Shown: positions 1 through 11,000 of the stretch, in pieces
Position numbering within the stretch: position 1 is the stretch's first letter
Layout of the letters: every line of letters starts with the position of its first letter
From: Rallus limicola
Taxonomy: Eukaryota; Chordata; Aves; Gruiformes; Rallidae
Direction of reading: 5' to 3'
DNA: 64,000 nt
Assembly (NCBI GenBank): GCA_022605955.1
Contig: JAKCOZ010000005.1
Location: 6,916,001 to 6,980,000 of the forward strand
Made by a program: the position numbers and the translations under genes
The notes under the pieces: model-generated
The model's database searches: none
Told to the model about the DNA's origin: nothing
What the model saw: the letters and a program-made list of their open reading frames with translations, nothing else

Positions 1-780
1 ATTCCCACTTAAGTTGGATAACTGTTGGGACAACTATAATTGTATTTCAAATAACTTTGAATCAGTGATGCTAGTAGGAAAAGTTGCTACCGACATTAAT
101 GCAGGCAGGAATTTCAACAAGGGAGATGAGACTAATGCACAGAGCATCTTGTTCCAACCCATGATTCTGCTTTTCTTAAAACTTAAAAAGGCATCTGCTA
201 AATGCTAGATAGAGATATAAATGCTTCAGAAATCCTCTTTTCTTTTGTTTTCAAGGCACTATCATCCTCAATTTCCTGGACACATGTTCTGTTTGTCCTG
301 ATAGCAGAATTTCAGAGAATGATTGACTAAATCTGCTACTAAAGACTGTGCCCAAGGAGAGAATGCTGATTAATCTTTTTCTGTTGGAATTTATTAATTT
401 CTTTCCATATATTTTAATTCATATTAATGGCTAGTATTAAATACAACCTCTAGCTATATTTCAAATAATGCATTTTTGAAGGTGAGCAACAATTTGTATG
501 TTATGTATTAAAATTGTAGGATCCTGAATACGTGTCCTAGTTTCTTTCTATTGGAGAACTGCATCTTAGGCTGTATTGTAAGAGTGAAGGTAGTACATTT
601 CCCGCCTTTTTCCTCTCTTTGGTGTCTGTAAGGCCTGTGGAACACTGTGTCTGGATTTGTGAAGGAAGAATGGCAGTAGATCAAGCAAAGGGGATAGAGG
701 CAGCTGTTCCTTTGGATAAACAGAAGAGACTGCAGTTGTGCAACTTTCCCTAGAACATCCTTTTCTGTAAATTGGAGAGA
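1..780. other. Non-repeat AT-rich DNA, no gene seen
   Basis: No open frame of convincing length, no recognised domain and no repeat family was seen here. The short open frame near the left edge has no recognisable motif. The stretch ends where CR1-like sequence becomes recognisable at about 781. Confidence 0.5.
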
Positions 781-1568
781 GATGGATTTGATGGACAGAC
801 TGTTGGGTGGATAAGAAATTGGCAGGATGGTTATATTCAGAGACTAGTGGTCAATGGCTTCATGTTGGGATGCAGATCAGTGATGAGTGATGCTAATCAG
901 GGGTCTACGTATTGGGACCAGTGGTCTCTAACTTCATCAATGTCACTGTGAGAAAGGGTGCACCCTCGGCAAGTGTACAGAGGATGCCGAGCTGAGTAGT
1001 GTAGTTGGCATGCCTGAGTGGTGGGACGCCATTCAGAGTGACCCAGACAAGCTTGAGTAGTGGACCCACGTGAAACTTATGTTCAGCAAGGCCAGATGCG
1101 GGGTTCTGCACCTGTGTTGGGGCAATCCCTGGTATCAGCACAGTCTGGGGGAGGAAGGAACTGAGACCAGATGTGGGAAGACTTAGGGGTACTGGTGTAT
1201 CAAAAACTGAACGCGACTTGGTAATGTGTGCTTGCAGTCCAGAAAGTCAAACGTATTTTGGGCCACATCAAAAGAAGTGCAGTCAGGAAGTTGAGAGAGG
1301 TGATTCTGTCCCTCTGTTCTGCTTTGGTGAGACCTCACCTGGGGTACATGTCCAGCTTGGGAGTCCTAAACAGGAAAGAAATGGAGCTGTGGGAGTGAGT
1401 CCAGAGTAGGGACACAAATTATCAACAGGATTGAATACCTCTCCTATGAAGACAGGCAGAAAGAAGAGGTGGCCTTCGTCAACCTGGAAAAGAGAAGGCT
1501 CTGGGAGCATAAAAAAAAGATGGGGACAAGCTTTAGGGCTTGTTGCTGTAGGTTGAGGGGTAATGGTT
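781..1568 (+). mobile_element. CR1 LINE fragment (decayed RT 3' part), plus strand
   Basis: This is an old copy of the avian non-LTR retrotransposon CR1, in sense orientation. Recognisable CR1 landmarks appear in order: a 'TGTTGGGTGGATAAG'-like segment near 805, 'GTGGTCAATGGCT' near 848, 'TATTGGGACC' near 911, 'GCACCCTC.GCAAG' near 960, 'TTGTGCTTGCAG'-like sequence near 1228, 'GTGAGACCTCACCTGG' near 1327 and 'CTGGAAAAGAGAAGGCT' near 1483. Conceptual translation of 905-1409 resembles the C-terminal part of CR1 reverse transcriptase, including the 'SPKQERN' stretch, but it needs frame changes and contains stops, so it is a dead copy. The 5' end is truncated. The 3' side stops abruptly at about 1568, in 'GGGGTAATGGTTT', where an LTR begins. 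The family call comes from remembered CR1 consensus features, not from a search. Confidence 0.85.
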
Positions 1569-2625
1569 TGTGGTGGTTTGACCCTGGCTGGAGGCCAGAT
1601 GCCCACCAAAATCACTTTATCAGTCCCCTTTTCAGCTGAATGAGGGAGAAAAATATATATTGAGAGACTTAGGAGTTGAAATAAGGACAGGGAGAGATCA
1701 TTCTGCAATCAGCGTCATGGGCAAAACAGACTCAACACAGAATAAAGGAAAGAAAACTCACTAATTTACTACACTGCACACCGAGTGACACCAGAGGTGG
1801 ATAATGAGAAGTGCAACCAAATCTCAGAGCACCTCTCCCCACCCCTCCCTTCTTAGCAGATTTCACTTTAGTCATGATTTTGGTCCCTTCTTCCCCCCTC
1901 ATTATGGCATGGTAATGGGGATTTCTGTCAGTTCCTCATGAGATGTTTTTCTTCTTAGCCAGGAGAGGTATTCTTCACATACTTCCCTGCTCCAGTGTAG
2001 GATCCCACCTGTGGGACACAGACCTCCACAAACTTCTACAATTTAAGTCATTTCCCACAGGGCTTCAGCTCTTCACCAACTGCCTCAGTTTGGGTCACTT
2101 CTATGGGGTGCTGTCATAAAATTTTGGAATGTCTCTCAGGCCCAGACTGCTCCAATCTGGTCGTCCCTGGAGTCATAAGTCTTCCAGGGAGCCAACAAGT
2201 CCCTCCCCCAGCAAACCTGCTCTGGCATGGATCTCTCTCATCTCTGTGTCTCTCTCTCCACAGGCTGCAAGTGCTAGTAGGGACTTGCCCCAACGCAGGT
2301 CACAGCATCTTCTGTATATCTCTACCTGCTCCAGTGTGGGGCCTCTCCACGGGCTGCAGGTGGGGGCCTTGCCCTTTGCCATGGGATGTGGGGGGGACGA
2401 CGCCCACTCCACCATGGGTTGTGGCAGGGGCATCTTTCTCTCAGGCACCCAGGGCACCTCTTCCCCCCTGCCTTCCCTGGCTTTGGTGTCTACACAGTTT
2501 CTTTCATCTTCTCAATCTGGTGGCAAAAAGCATCTGCTTGTAGTTTTCCCCCTCTTAAATGTGATTCACAGAGGTGCTGTGACCATTGCAGATTGGCTAA
2601 AAATAGATGTGGATGACTGATTCTA
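1569..2625 (-). mobile_element. Old ERVL-type LTR, probably solo, inserted in CR1
   Basis: The left end reads TGTGGTGGTTTGACCCTGG, homologous to the left end of the young provirus LTR at 22262 (TGTCGTGGTTTCACCCCGG), so the LTR sense strand is minus. Downstream are segments typical of a long avian ERVL LTR: 'GGCCAGATGCCCACCAAA' near 1592, 'GGACAGGGAGAGATCA' near 1684, 'GGGCAAAACAGACTC' near 1718, and several diverged 'CTGCTCCAGTGTGGG...CACGGGCTGCAG' modules between 1985 and 2360. A minus-strand AGTAAA (1765-1770 on plus) sits where a related copy at 7948 has AATAAA. The right end is indistinct, approximately 2620-2630, and no target duplication could be matched. No internal viral genes follow it, so it is a solo or truncated LTR. 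Short open frames within it are chance. Confidence 0.75.
2094..2380 (-). repeat. Degenerate internal tandem modules of the LTR
   Basis: Within the old LTR the plus strand repeatedly shows variants of 'CTGCTCCA.T.TGG' followed by 'CA.GGGCTGCAG' or similar, for example near 2144, 2217, 2328 and 2350. These are diverged copies of a short module that expanded inside this LTR family. Boundaries are approximate and the copies are too diverged to number exactly by eye. Confidence 0.4.
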
Positions 2626-5600
2626 ATGTAGCAATATAATGTCAAACCATATTAGGTGAAGAAAGGACAAATAAGCAGAAATGTTGACTGCCTCTTGTAA
2701 TACTGTCTTGGTGAAACTCTGAGGGCTTTTTCAATGCAGCTTAGTGTAGCTCTAAAAGGCAAAGACATTCAAGATGACAAACTTATTTAATAGCATGTAT
2801 TGTTGTTCTGGCTCTGCTCTGCCAGGGAAGAGTCAAACATAGCAAAAATATTCACCAACAGTCTTGCACAAACTTTGCAAAACTAGATGTGTGTTCAACA
2901 TCTAAAGTCTCCCAGGAAGATCATCCACAATAAAACTAATCTCACTAGATTGCTAACAGCTACTGCTGGAAGGTAGGCTTTGGGACTTGGAAGTGGGTCC
3001 ATTGTATTTTGATAGGTGGCTTAAAAAGACAACCAAAAGAAATAAAAATAAAACTAAAATACTATATAAAAATTTCATCAAGCAAAATGAGGGTATGAAG
3101 GAGAGTTTTGAAATATCCTAATTATTCCAAACCCTCATTTAAGTGCTTGCTAGCTTCTCTGAAGATTCCTAGCAAAGGAGACATAGCCATTAAGCTAAGA
3201 ATAAAGCTGTGTTATTTCAATTCATGTTTCTATAAATAGTATACCTACACTACAGTGTACTAAAAGGGTTAGTACTTAAATGACTCACAAAATATTAGTA
3301 AATTTCAAGACCGCTATATAATATTATTTATACATATACAACAGTAATGGTTTATAAGGTGATATGTTTACGGATTATTTATGTTTTAAAAAAACTGCCA
3401 GTTTTGGGGAAAATACTGTCTAATAGTGACCTGGAACTTTTAGAACACAAATATCAATTTCTTACTGTTGTGGTGGAGTTTGGGTTTTTGGTGTGGTTTT
3501 TTTTTTTTTCTAAATCAAGACTACTAAATGCACGGTGTCTGTAGAGGCTCAAAAGAAAGCTAAAAGGTTGTGTAAAACTACCCAGTTGATGAGAAATAAA
3601 TGGAAAAGATGTTTTGGAAAATAGGCTTTGTTTGGTGGAGAGAGAAATGACCTGGGAGAGACTGAAAATAAGTGTGGCTTAGTTTCCTGCACCTAACATT
3701 TACTTAAGCACAAAATTGTCTTAATTTTTATAAGAATTTCTTTAGCTAGCCCAGCTCCTGCTCTTAATAACCAGCAGTGTTATGTGATAAGAACTTGAGA
3801 ATGTTACATTAATATCCTCTGACAGTATGTATATTTAAAAGATGGAGTACATTGTTAACTGGAAATGTTGCTTAGCAGTTTCTCTCAAAGGACAAATTTT
3901 GCTGCAAGTTATTGTACAGTTGTAAGAAAGTTAAGTGAAAGTTAAAAACTAGCAAGGAGAGTAAATTTCTACCTACATTCTAGTAGCTTTCATGGGGTTT
4001 TTATTATTTATATGCCATGAATATTCCAATGCAACTAAAGCCTGCTAATGAGCATATGGGTAGGAAAGATGTTAAAAGAGAGAAGATTTTATTCACTGTC
4101 TCATGATTATAATTATTCAAGGGACAATGTTTTTGCATGGAAGAGATTTTAATAAGGACTTTAAAACCAAGCCAAATAATATGTGAGAATTAACACAGAT
4201 TAATCAGATGGCAGGGGGTTTTTTATTGTTAAGAAATAATATAAAGACATTTCAGAAATGTTCGGGATGTCTGGTCCTAACATTTTCCCACAGTACTGTT
4301 GACAAAGTATCCATCAAAAGTGTTTGTGTACTGTGGAAATCCTTTACAAAAATAAATAAGAAACCCAGATCATGCTTTTACTTGATATGCTGCTGCAAGT
4401 TCACAATAGCTGTCTTGGCATTTAACTGGGGACTGATACAGTTTACCTTATCAGCCACTTCTTTCTTTCTGGGTCAGAGCCCATCATCTGATGCGCAGCC
4501 ATGCAGTTCCTGTAGCGCATGACATGTGCTCATCAAGGGAGAAGGAACTGTGGGAAATGTCACCCCTCCAAGGTGGCTAAGGAAAAGGGAGGCCTGGGGG
4601 AGCTGAACCCTGGCTGCTGTAAGACACTGTTGGAGCATTTCAAATTAGTGGTATTCTATATTTTTAGAACCCCCAAATGATATATTCTGTGTGAGTAAAA
4701 CATGAGTTGTTTTCTATATCTCATCTTGCAATGATAGTAAGAGCTAGAACTGCTGTGACTAATGCTGTATAAAATGAATCAATTTTTGGCGTTAGAAATC
4801 TCATGATTTTAAACCCATGTTTTATATTTGTCTTGAGTACATCACTGTTTTCAAATCCTGCAAGAGATACAGTTGGACTGAAAACACTGCTGTCTGGTGC
4901 TGGTGTCCTGATTGACAAATCTTTGCTTGAATCTCTGTGGCACAGGTTCGTAACACGGAGGTTTAAAATCAAAGATGCTTCAAGTTTTTTAAAACTTATT
5001 TTCTTTTTCCCTCCATGGTAAGAAACCCATTTCAATATTTCTGAAATGTCTGCTTAGTTTTGCTTTTCTGCAGGATTTATCTGATCCTGCTGGCTCTGTG
5101 GAGCAAGGTGCCTTCTGGGGGGATTGGTTAGTGCTTCCAGGGTATAAGGAAGCCACTGACTTGGTCATAAATGAGGAATGTGTATTAAGCTAATTCTTCT
5201 AAGTAGTAAAAAAAACCAAACCCTAAACCCACATACAAACCCATGTTAAATTCTAGTAAAGTTTGGAACTGTAAAAATTGGCTTCTGTCATTTGCTAAGC
5301 TCTTCAACTCTTGCTAGGTACCTGTGCAGTTGTGTCAGCATCATTCAATACATGGAATATATTCTTGTTATATGCCAAGTAAACAAAAAGAAGAAAAAGT
5401 GTGAAAGTGAACTCTGTTGTGAAGTAAGGGCCTGGATAAAATGAACTCCAAAAGTCCCTTATGACATTAAAATTAGTCTGTGATTTTTGCTGTTCATTAG
5501 ATACGTTAACTGGAAGAAATGCTGGCTGTAATAATCTGATGTCCACAGGCTTTCTATATCATTTCAGGGAAAACTCTGAGAGGCATCTCTATCAGCAAGC

Positions 5601-7758
5601 AGAATTTACTTACCAGGGACTTTTACCCATTAATGCAAAACACTTACTTGAGAATTCCACAGCCAACTCAAAATAAAATCAAACCGGTTCTACCACAGAC
5701 CATCTTCTCAGATCATTAACTTGCTTGATCATAGGTTTCTACACAGAACTCTGCAGCTCTGTCTCTAATGTATTTGCGCTACTTGTGAGCATCCAGATCA
5801 AGCTATGCACGAATGATCAGCCCGACAGCTTTGGAAAAGGGTTTTAAAAAAATTATTATGCCCTTTGCTTAGGGATAGAAACAGGCTTCCAACCTTTTGC
5901 ATTTGTCTGTACCACAGGGTTTTAATTTCTGTCAGTTGCATCCAGGAGGGCTGTTACCAGCAGTTGCGTTGTTCAAGATGGTCCCCCTTTTTAATTTATT
6001 TTTTTTTATTAAGCTGCTCTATGATGCCAAGGCCCCGCTTACTGAGACTCACTGGTAAGAAAGATGCTGTGAAGCTAGCTCCCTTTCCAAGCTGTGCACT
6101 TCATGTAATGCCTCATCCTAATGACTGTCTGAGGGAGGCTACTGTCGCCAGCCCTTGGGGAATCCTTCAGGAGGAATGTCTGGTCATGATTTCCATAGCT
6201 ATATGGTACTGTTGTGGTGCAAAGTCATCAGTACTGTTTACACAATGCTACCAGCATTACTCTGAAAGTAGTGTTCAGTGTGTAAGAATGAGAAATAGGC
6301 AACAGAGAGAACAGGTAACCATCTGCTAAGCTGTCATTTGGCAGTTTGAAAGCATTATAAATGAGGAAAAAATACTGGAGAGACACTGTAGAAACAGATA
6401 ATGCTATAAAGTATTTTTTACTTTGGTTAAATGAAATGAAATACGTGTTTGAAATGTCTTCAAGTCCCAAAGGAAGCAAGCCCTCATTTCTGTATTTATG
6501 ATTGCACAAGGACTGTACTTCTATGTGTTATGAGTTGTGTTTTGTTTTAAAGTCCTGCTTCTCTATTTGGGAATCTGATATACACAAATAGAAAAAATAT
6601 GCTAAGCTGCATTGTGGTTTTGGAGTAGGCAAGCAATTTAGTGCTATATGCTAGAAAGACTGCAGATAACATAACATGTTTTAATGGTTAGTTATTTCCC
6701 ATCACTTCTGCCAGGCTGCACTGCAAGTTGAGGAAAACCCTTCAGGGATACAGTTTGAGAAGCAGCCTCTGTCTTGGAGAAAGAAACTTGATTGGCATCT
6801 GACTTTGTCCTGAAAGGAAGAAAGAAATTAGCACCTGTGAAATGCTGATTGCCTATATCCTCACCACAGGGCAGTTTGGGATGTGCAGACCTTCCTAAAG
6901 GTTATCTGGACACATGATCAAGTTAGGAAAATTATGCTTCATTTCTGAATGTGTGTACAATGCTTCTGGAAAAGGAAAGAATTTACAAATTAAGTTTAGA
7001 ATTACATGATAACATGTTTCTGGTTGTGAACTCAACATGCCTTACATTTTTTAAAAAATGGCTAGTTGTAGACTCACACCTTCTTTTTTTTTCACTGTGC
7101 CAAAGATTTTAAAAAATTTTTTTCAGCATCCAATTTTTGTTAAACTTGAAATCCACAGGAAGCAAACTTTAAAAGAAACATTTATTTTAGAATCACTAGT
7201 TTTTCATTTGCTTGAACTTATTAAAAGGAACAGGCTGCATCACCCAGCGCAGGTGTCATTTATGAGACCAGCACTGACCATTCATCCCACAGGAGGGGAG
7301 TGAAATGGGTTTGCTGTGTGGGACTGCAGAATGTCCAAGTCAAGAGATGGACCTTGGTTTGTGAGAACCTTATGTTTGCACCATACCTTGTATTTCTTTG
7401 TGTTACAGCTGGTTGCTGGATTAGTGGTCCAGCACAGGTGTGAGACCTGCTGGCTTTGTGTCTCACCGGCTGTGGTTCCCCTTGCTCAAGTGAAAGGAAA
7501 TTGCTCTCTTCTTAGCTAAATAACTGTGTCTTCTCTGACTTGGCCAAGTCTTTCCCTGGCTGACTTGATTGCCTCTCATCCCTGAAACTTTTTATTTAGC
7601 ATCCTGGTTGGATGTAATCTGAGTTCTTTACAAAGGGATCCTCATTTGGATGAGTGTCTTCACTGTCATGATTGTGCAACTTAGATTTAGTCTTACATGT
7701 GTTCTCTCTTTTGGTTTCTTGCACTGTAAGTTTTGAGACCGGTTTAGACTAATGTTTT
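2626..7758. other. AT-rich DNA without recognised gene or repeat family
   Basis: No exon, RNA gene or clear mobile element was recognised on either strand. Open frames are all under about 155 codons, lack domain signatures and lack a matched splice or codon-bias argument. Low-complexity patches include a T13 run at 3497-3509 and an A-tract followed by 'CCAAACCCTAAACCC' near 5210. Confidence 0.5.
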
Positions 7759-8060
7759 TGTCATGATTTGACCCTGGCTGGGGGCCAGATGCCCACCAAA
7801 GCTGCTCTATCACACCCCTTTTCAGCTGGACAAGGAGAAAATGTATGCTGGGAGGCTTAAGGATAGAGATAAGAATAGGGAGAGATGGTTCAGCAACTAG
7901 TGTCCTGGGCAAAACACTCAGCTCAGAATTAAAAGAAAAACATCTAATTTATTACACACAAACAAACTGAAACTAAAATCTCAGTAGCATAATGAGAAGT
8001 ACAAACCAATCTTTAAACACACACACACCCCCCACCCTTCCATTCTGTGAGCGGTTTGGA
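7759..8060 (-). mobile_element. Truncated ERVL-type LTR, same old family
   Basis: The left end is TGTCATGATTTGACCCTGG, followed by 'GGGGCCAGATGCCCACCAAAGC' and 'CCCCTTTTCAGCTGGA', matching the LTR at 1569 segment by segment ('GGGAGAGATGGTTCAGCAA', 'GTCCTGGGCAAAACACTCA'). The sense strand is therefore minus. A minus-strand AATAAA poly(A) signal lies at 7948-7953 on plus, about 190 bp from the terminus, the same offset as in the other copies. Similarity fades after the C-rich stretch near 8030-8060, so the U3 part is missing. No target duplication was found. Confidence 0.75.
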
Positions 8061-11000
8061 CTTGGATAAACTAGTTAAAGAGTTAACACGAAGGTTGAGC
8101 TTCCCTCTGGTGGCTACACTAAGAAACTAAACACATGCTACAAAACATCTGAGCATAATTCTGAGATTTTTTTCATATAGATGAGCTCCCTTTAGCTCAA
8201 ATGGCTTGGGATTTCTCCTGGGTTGGAGGGCTCCAGCTGTTACTCTGTTACAGGCGTGTCCTATAAGTTACACTTACTGATCAGTTATTGTTTAATATAC
8301 TTGAAATGGGAAACAAAAAGAAAACCCCACAATCCCCACCACCACCTAAAATAAATTAAGAAGATTAAGGGTGACAAGAGGCATCAAGTCCTAATAAATA
8401 GAAAACTTTATTTTCTCATTCTGATGCTTGGAAAAAAAAAAAAATCCCAGTTACCTTGCTGAGGCATTTGGTCTCAGGGCTCTTCTCTGCCAACTCTCTT
8501 CACTCATGGAAGCATTTTAGTCTGAAAGAATAAATTGTTGATCATTTATTTATTGATTAATAGTATCTACCCTTAATTTTTTTTCCAATTTTATATATGT
8601 TGGAGTAGAAAGGTATTGTGTTTTTTAATTTTTTTAAATGCTGCACCCAAAATGATTTCTGTTATTAAGTGTTTATAATAGTCACAACCTTGTTTGATTT
8701 AGACAGCTGAAAGAGAATATTTATTAATTTTCAGAAGATAATACAGTGGTCAGGAAGTTTTATGTGGAGCTTTTGCTGTTTTTCCTGCTATGTTTTATCT
8801 GATCGCTTGGCCAGAACCATGCTGTGTGCATTTAGAGGATGCAGTAATGTATATAGTTAAAAGAATATTTTGAGAGAATTGAAAAATTCAACTGACAGCG
8901 GTAGCAGTGAACCCCAAATGAAGGTTAAAAGCCTCTTGGAAACATGATATGTAATGGAGCTTGAATGTAAACAGGAAAAAAGATGTGATTTTACTCTTAC
9001 TGATCATTAAGCTTCAAGGAAATTTTTTACATTAATAACCACTTTCCTAGTTTAGCTGTAGTACAGGTGGTAAAGTAGAAGTCCATATTAGAAGTGATGC
9101 TTAGCTGAAAGCATGCTAAGATTGTTTGCACAGCAGGGAGACTGTGTCAAGTAGTCACAAGATAATTTGTCTTAATAAACAAACATACAGATGAAAGTTA
9201 AAGGACTGTAATTGCTCACCTGGAAGAGTTTTTTTGTAGAAAAGTATCTATAGAGAGTATTTTAATATGTAAATAAAGGTACAGAATGAAGATGTTAATA
9301 CCACGGAGACAATATGTTTTTTTTCCACATTATTCTATTTCATTCTCTAACCCAACACTTTACTATATCATGTCAGTTAATCAATAGGAAAATCAACATC
9401 CAATCTTAATATTAGTTAGCATATGAACTTAGTGGTTAGTATACAAGACTTGACCTCTTGGAAGTATTGTGGATAATTATTCATGGATCAAAGATTGTCT
9501 TATAGCACGAACTTTTTTTTTGAAAGCATGCTTAAGGAAAAGCATTTCTCTCAACTAACAGAATAGTTTTAAAAATACACTGCACCCTGAAAGGAGACAC
9601 AAAATCTGGATTGCAGTGTGGATCCTGGGAACAGAAGTTACTATGATTGAAAGTCCTGAAATAAGCCTTGTGTTTTTCCTTGGTAAGATGTTGATCCTAT
9701 ATCCTACAACACTCCTTGTCATGTTAGCTTGGAATGATAGGTTTTCATTTTCTGAACACATAATTCTAAAACAAAATGTATTTAAGGTAAATATTTAGCA
9801 TATATTAAGTCCGTGTGTTTAATAATGAATACTTTTATGACGAACAGTGTAATGTCAGCAGTCAGTATTTAACACAGGCAACTCTATTACTCCATTATAT
9901 TAACATAATACGGTATCTGTGGATATTCCCTTGTGATACTACCTGAAAGGTCTGTGACAGTTTTTGAAGGATGAAGTGACTAAAGGTGATGTTTATAGGA
10001 TAAAGGAAGTATTAGTTAGTGTTTATCTTCATAAGTGGATTAGAGAAAGCAGTTTTAGTGGTGCTTTATTTTAAGTCTGTTTAATATGGTGAGAAAGTGT
10101 ATGTGTGTGTGATCATCATTAAAATTCATGCTCTTTCTATTGCTTTTGGGGTAGACAGTGTGTTTCTGACTGTGGAACTGTAAGTGGTATTGAATCTTTC
10201 TGAGGAACTGTCATGTCTTTCTGATGTACCAGAGTGCATGATGTAAAACCAAAGGCAAGGTTGTACTGATAAGGTCCTCTATTATATCATTTTTCTTTGG
10301 TAGGAGATAAACAGGCCATGGCTTGGAGGCACACTGAGAGCACCATGTTCTCTCCAGCATGTCAGCTGGTAGCAGCAGGGTGAAGACTTTATTAAATAGA
10401 GTTTTAGTATTTTTAGGTTACTTGGTTTTATAAAATGTAACAATAATATCTAGTTTTCGGCAAGAGTTTATGATGTCCAAGATGGATTTGCTTTTCTCTT
10501 TTTGAAGAAGAAAATAGCTGAATGGCGTTTTGGGTCCTGTAATGGATGTTGTCTTGGTACCTCTAGATTAACATGGGTGACTCTCTGAAAGATTTATTGT
10601 GTATAGATTATACAGTGAATGGCCACGTGATAAAATGAAAGGATTTGATTCCTAGTTATCATGTGCCATGAAGTAGGTGACGGGGGTAGCTAAGTGGTAA
10701 GTGCAATCGTGTTTAGACCTCAAGTGAGGATATTTTAAAACATCAGATGTCTGATCAGTTATGTGCTTAACTATGACTTTTATTTTTTTCCGTTGTTACT
10801 CCCAACCTTTTATATAGAGAAATATATGTCACAACACTGTGATTAAAAGCTGAGTTGTTGAAGCTGTGACAATGATGCAGGGTGATTTTCTTGTTGAAAA
10901 ATTGTTTTGTTGAAAAAGAATGCTTCCAGAATTGCACTGCTGATTTAATAAATATTAAATCAATTTTCTGAAAATATTCATTGTCATCTTTAACGTTATA

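Noticed and set aside
1173..1708. Open frames of 78 and 141 codons around 1173-1708
   Set aside because: They fall in the decayed CR1 RT remnant and its junction with the old LTR, so they are repeat-derived.
2103..2620. Plus-strand frames of 146 and 163 codons
   Set aside because: They lie wholly inside the old LTR; Pro/Ser/Leu-rich composition reflects its C-rich modules.
5215..5235. Possible interstitial telomere repeat (CCCTAAACCC)
   Set aside because: The unit is plant-like (TTTAGGG), occurs only once or twice, and fits the local A/C low-complexity pattern; vertebrate telomere repeat is TTAGGG.
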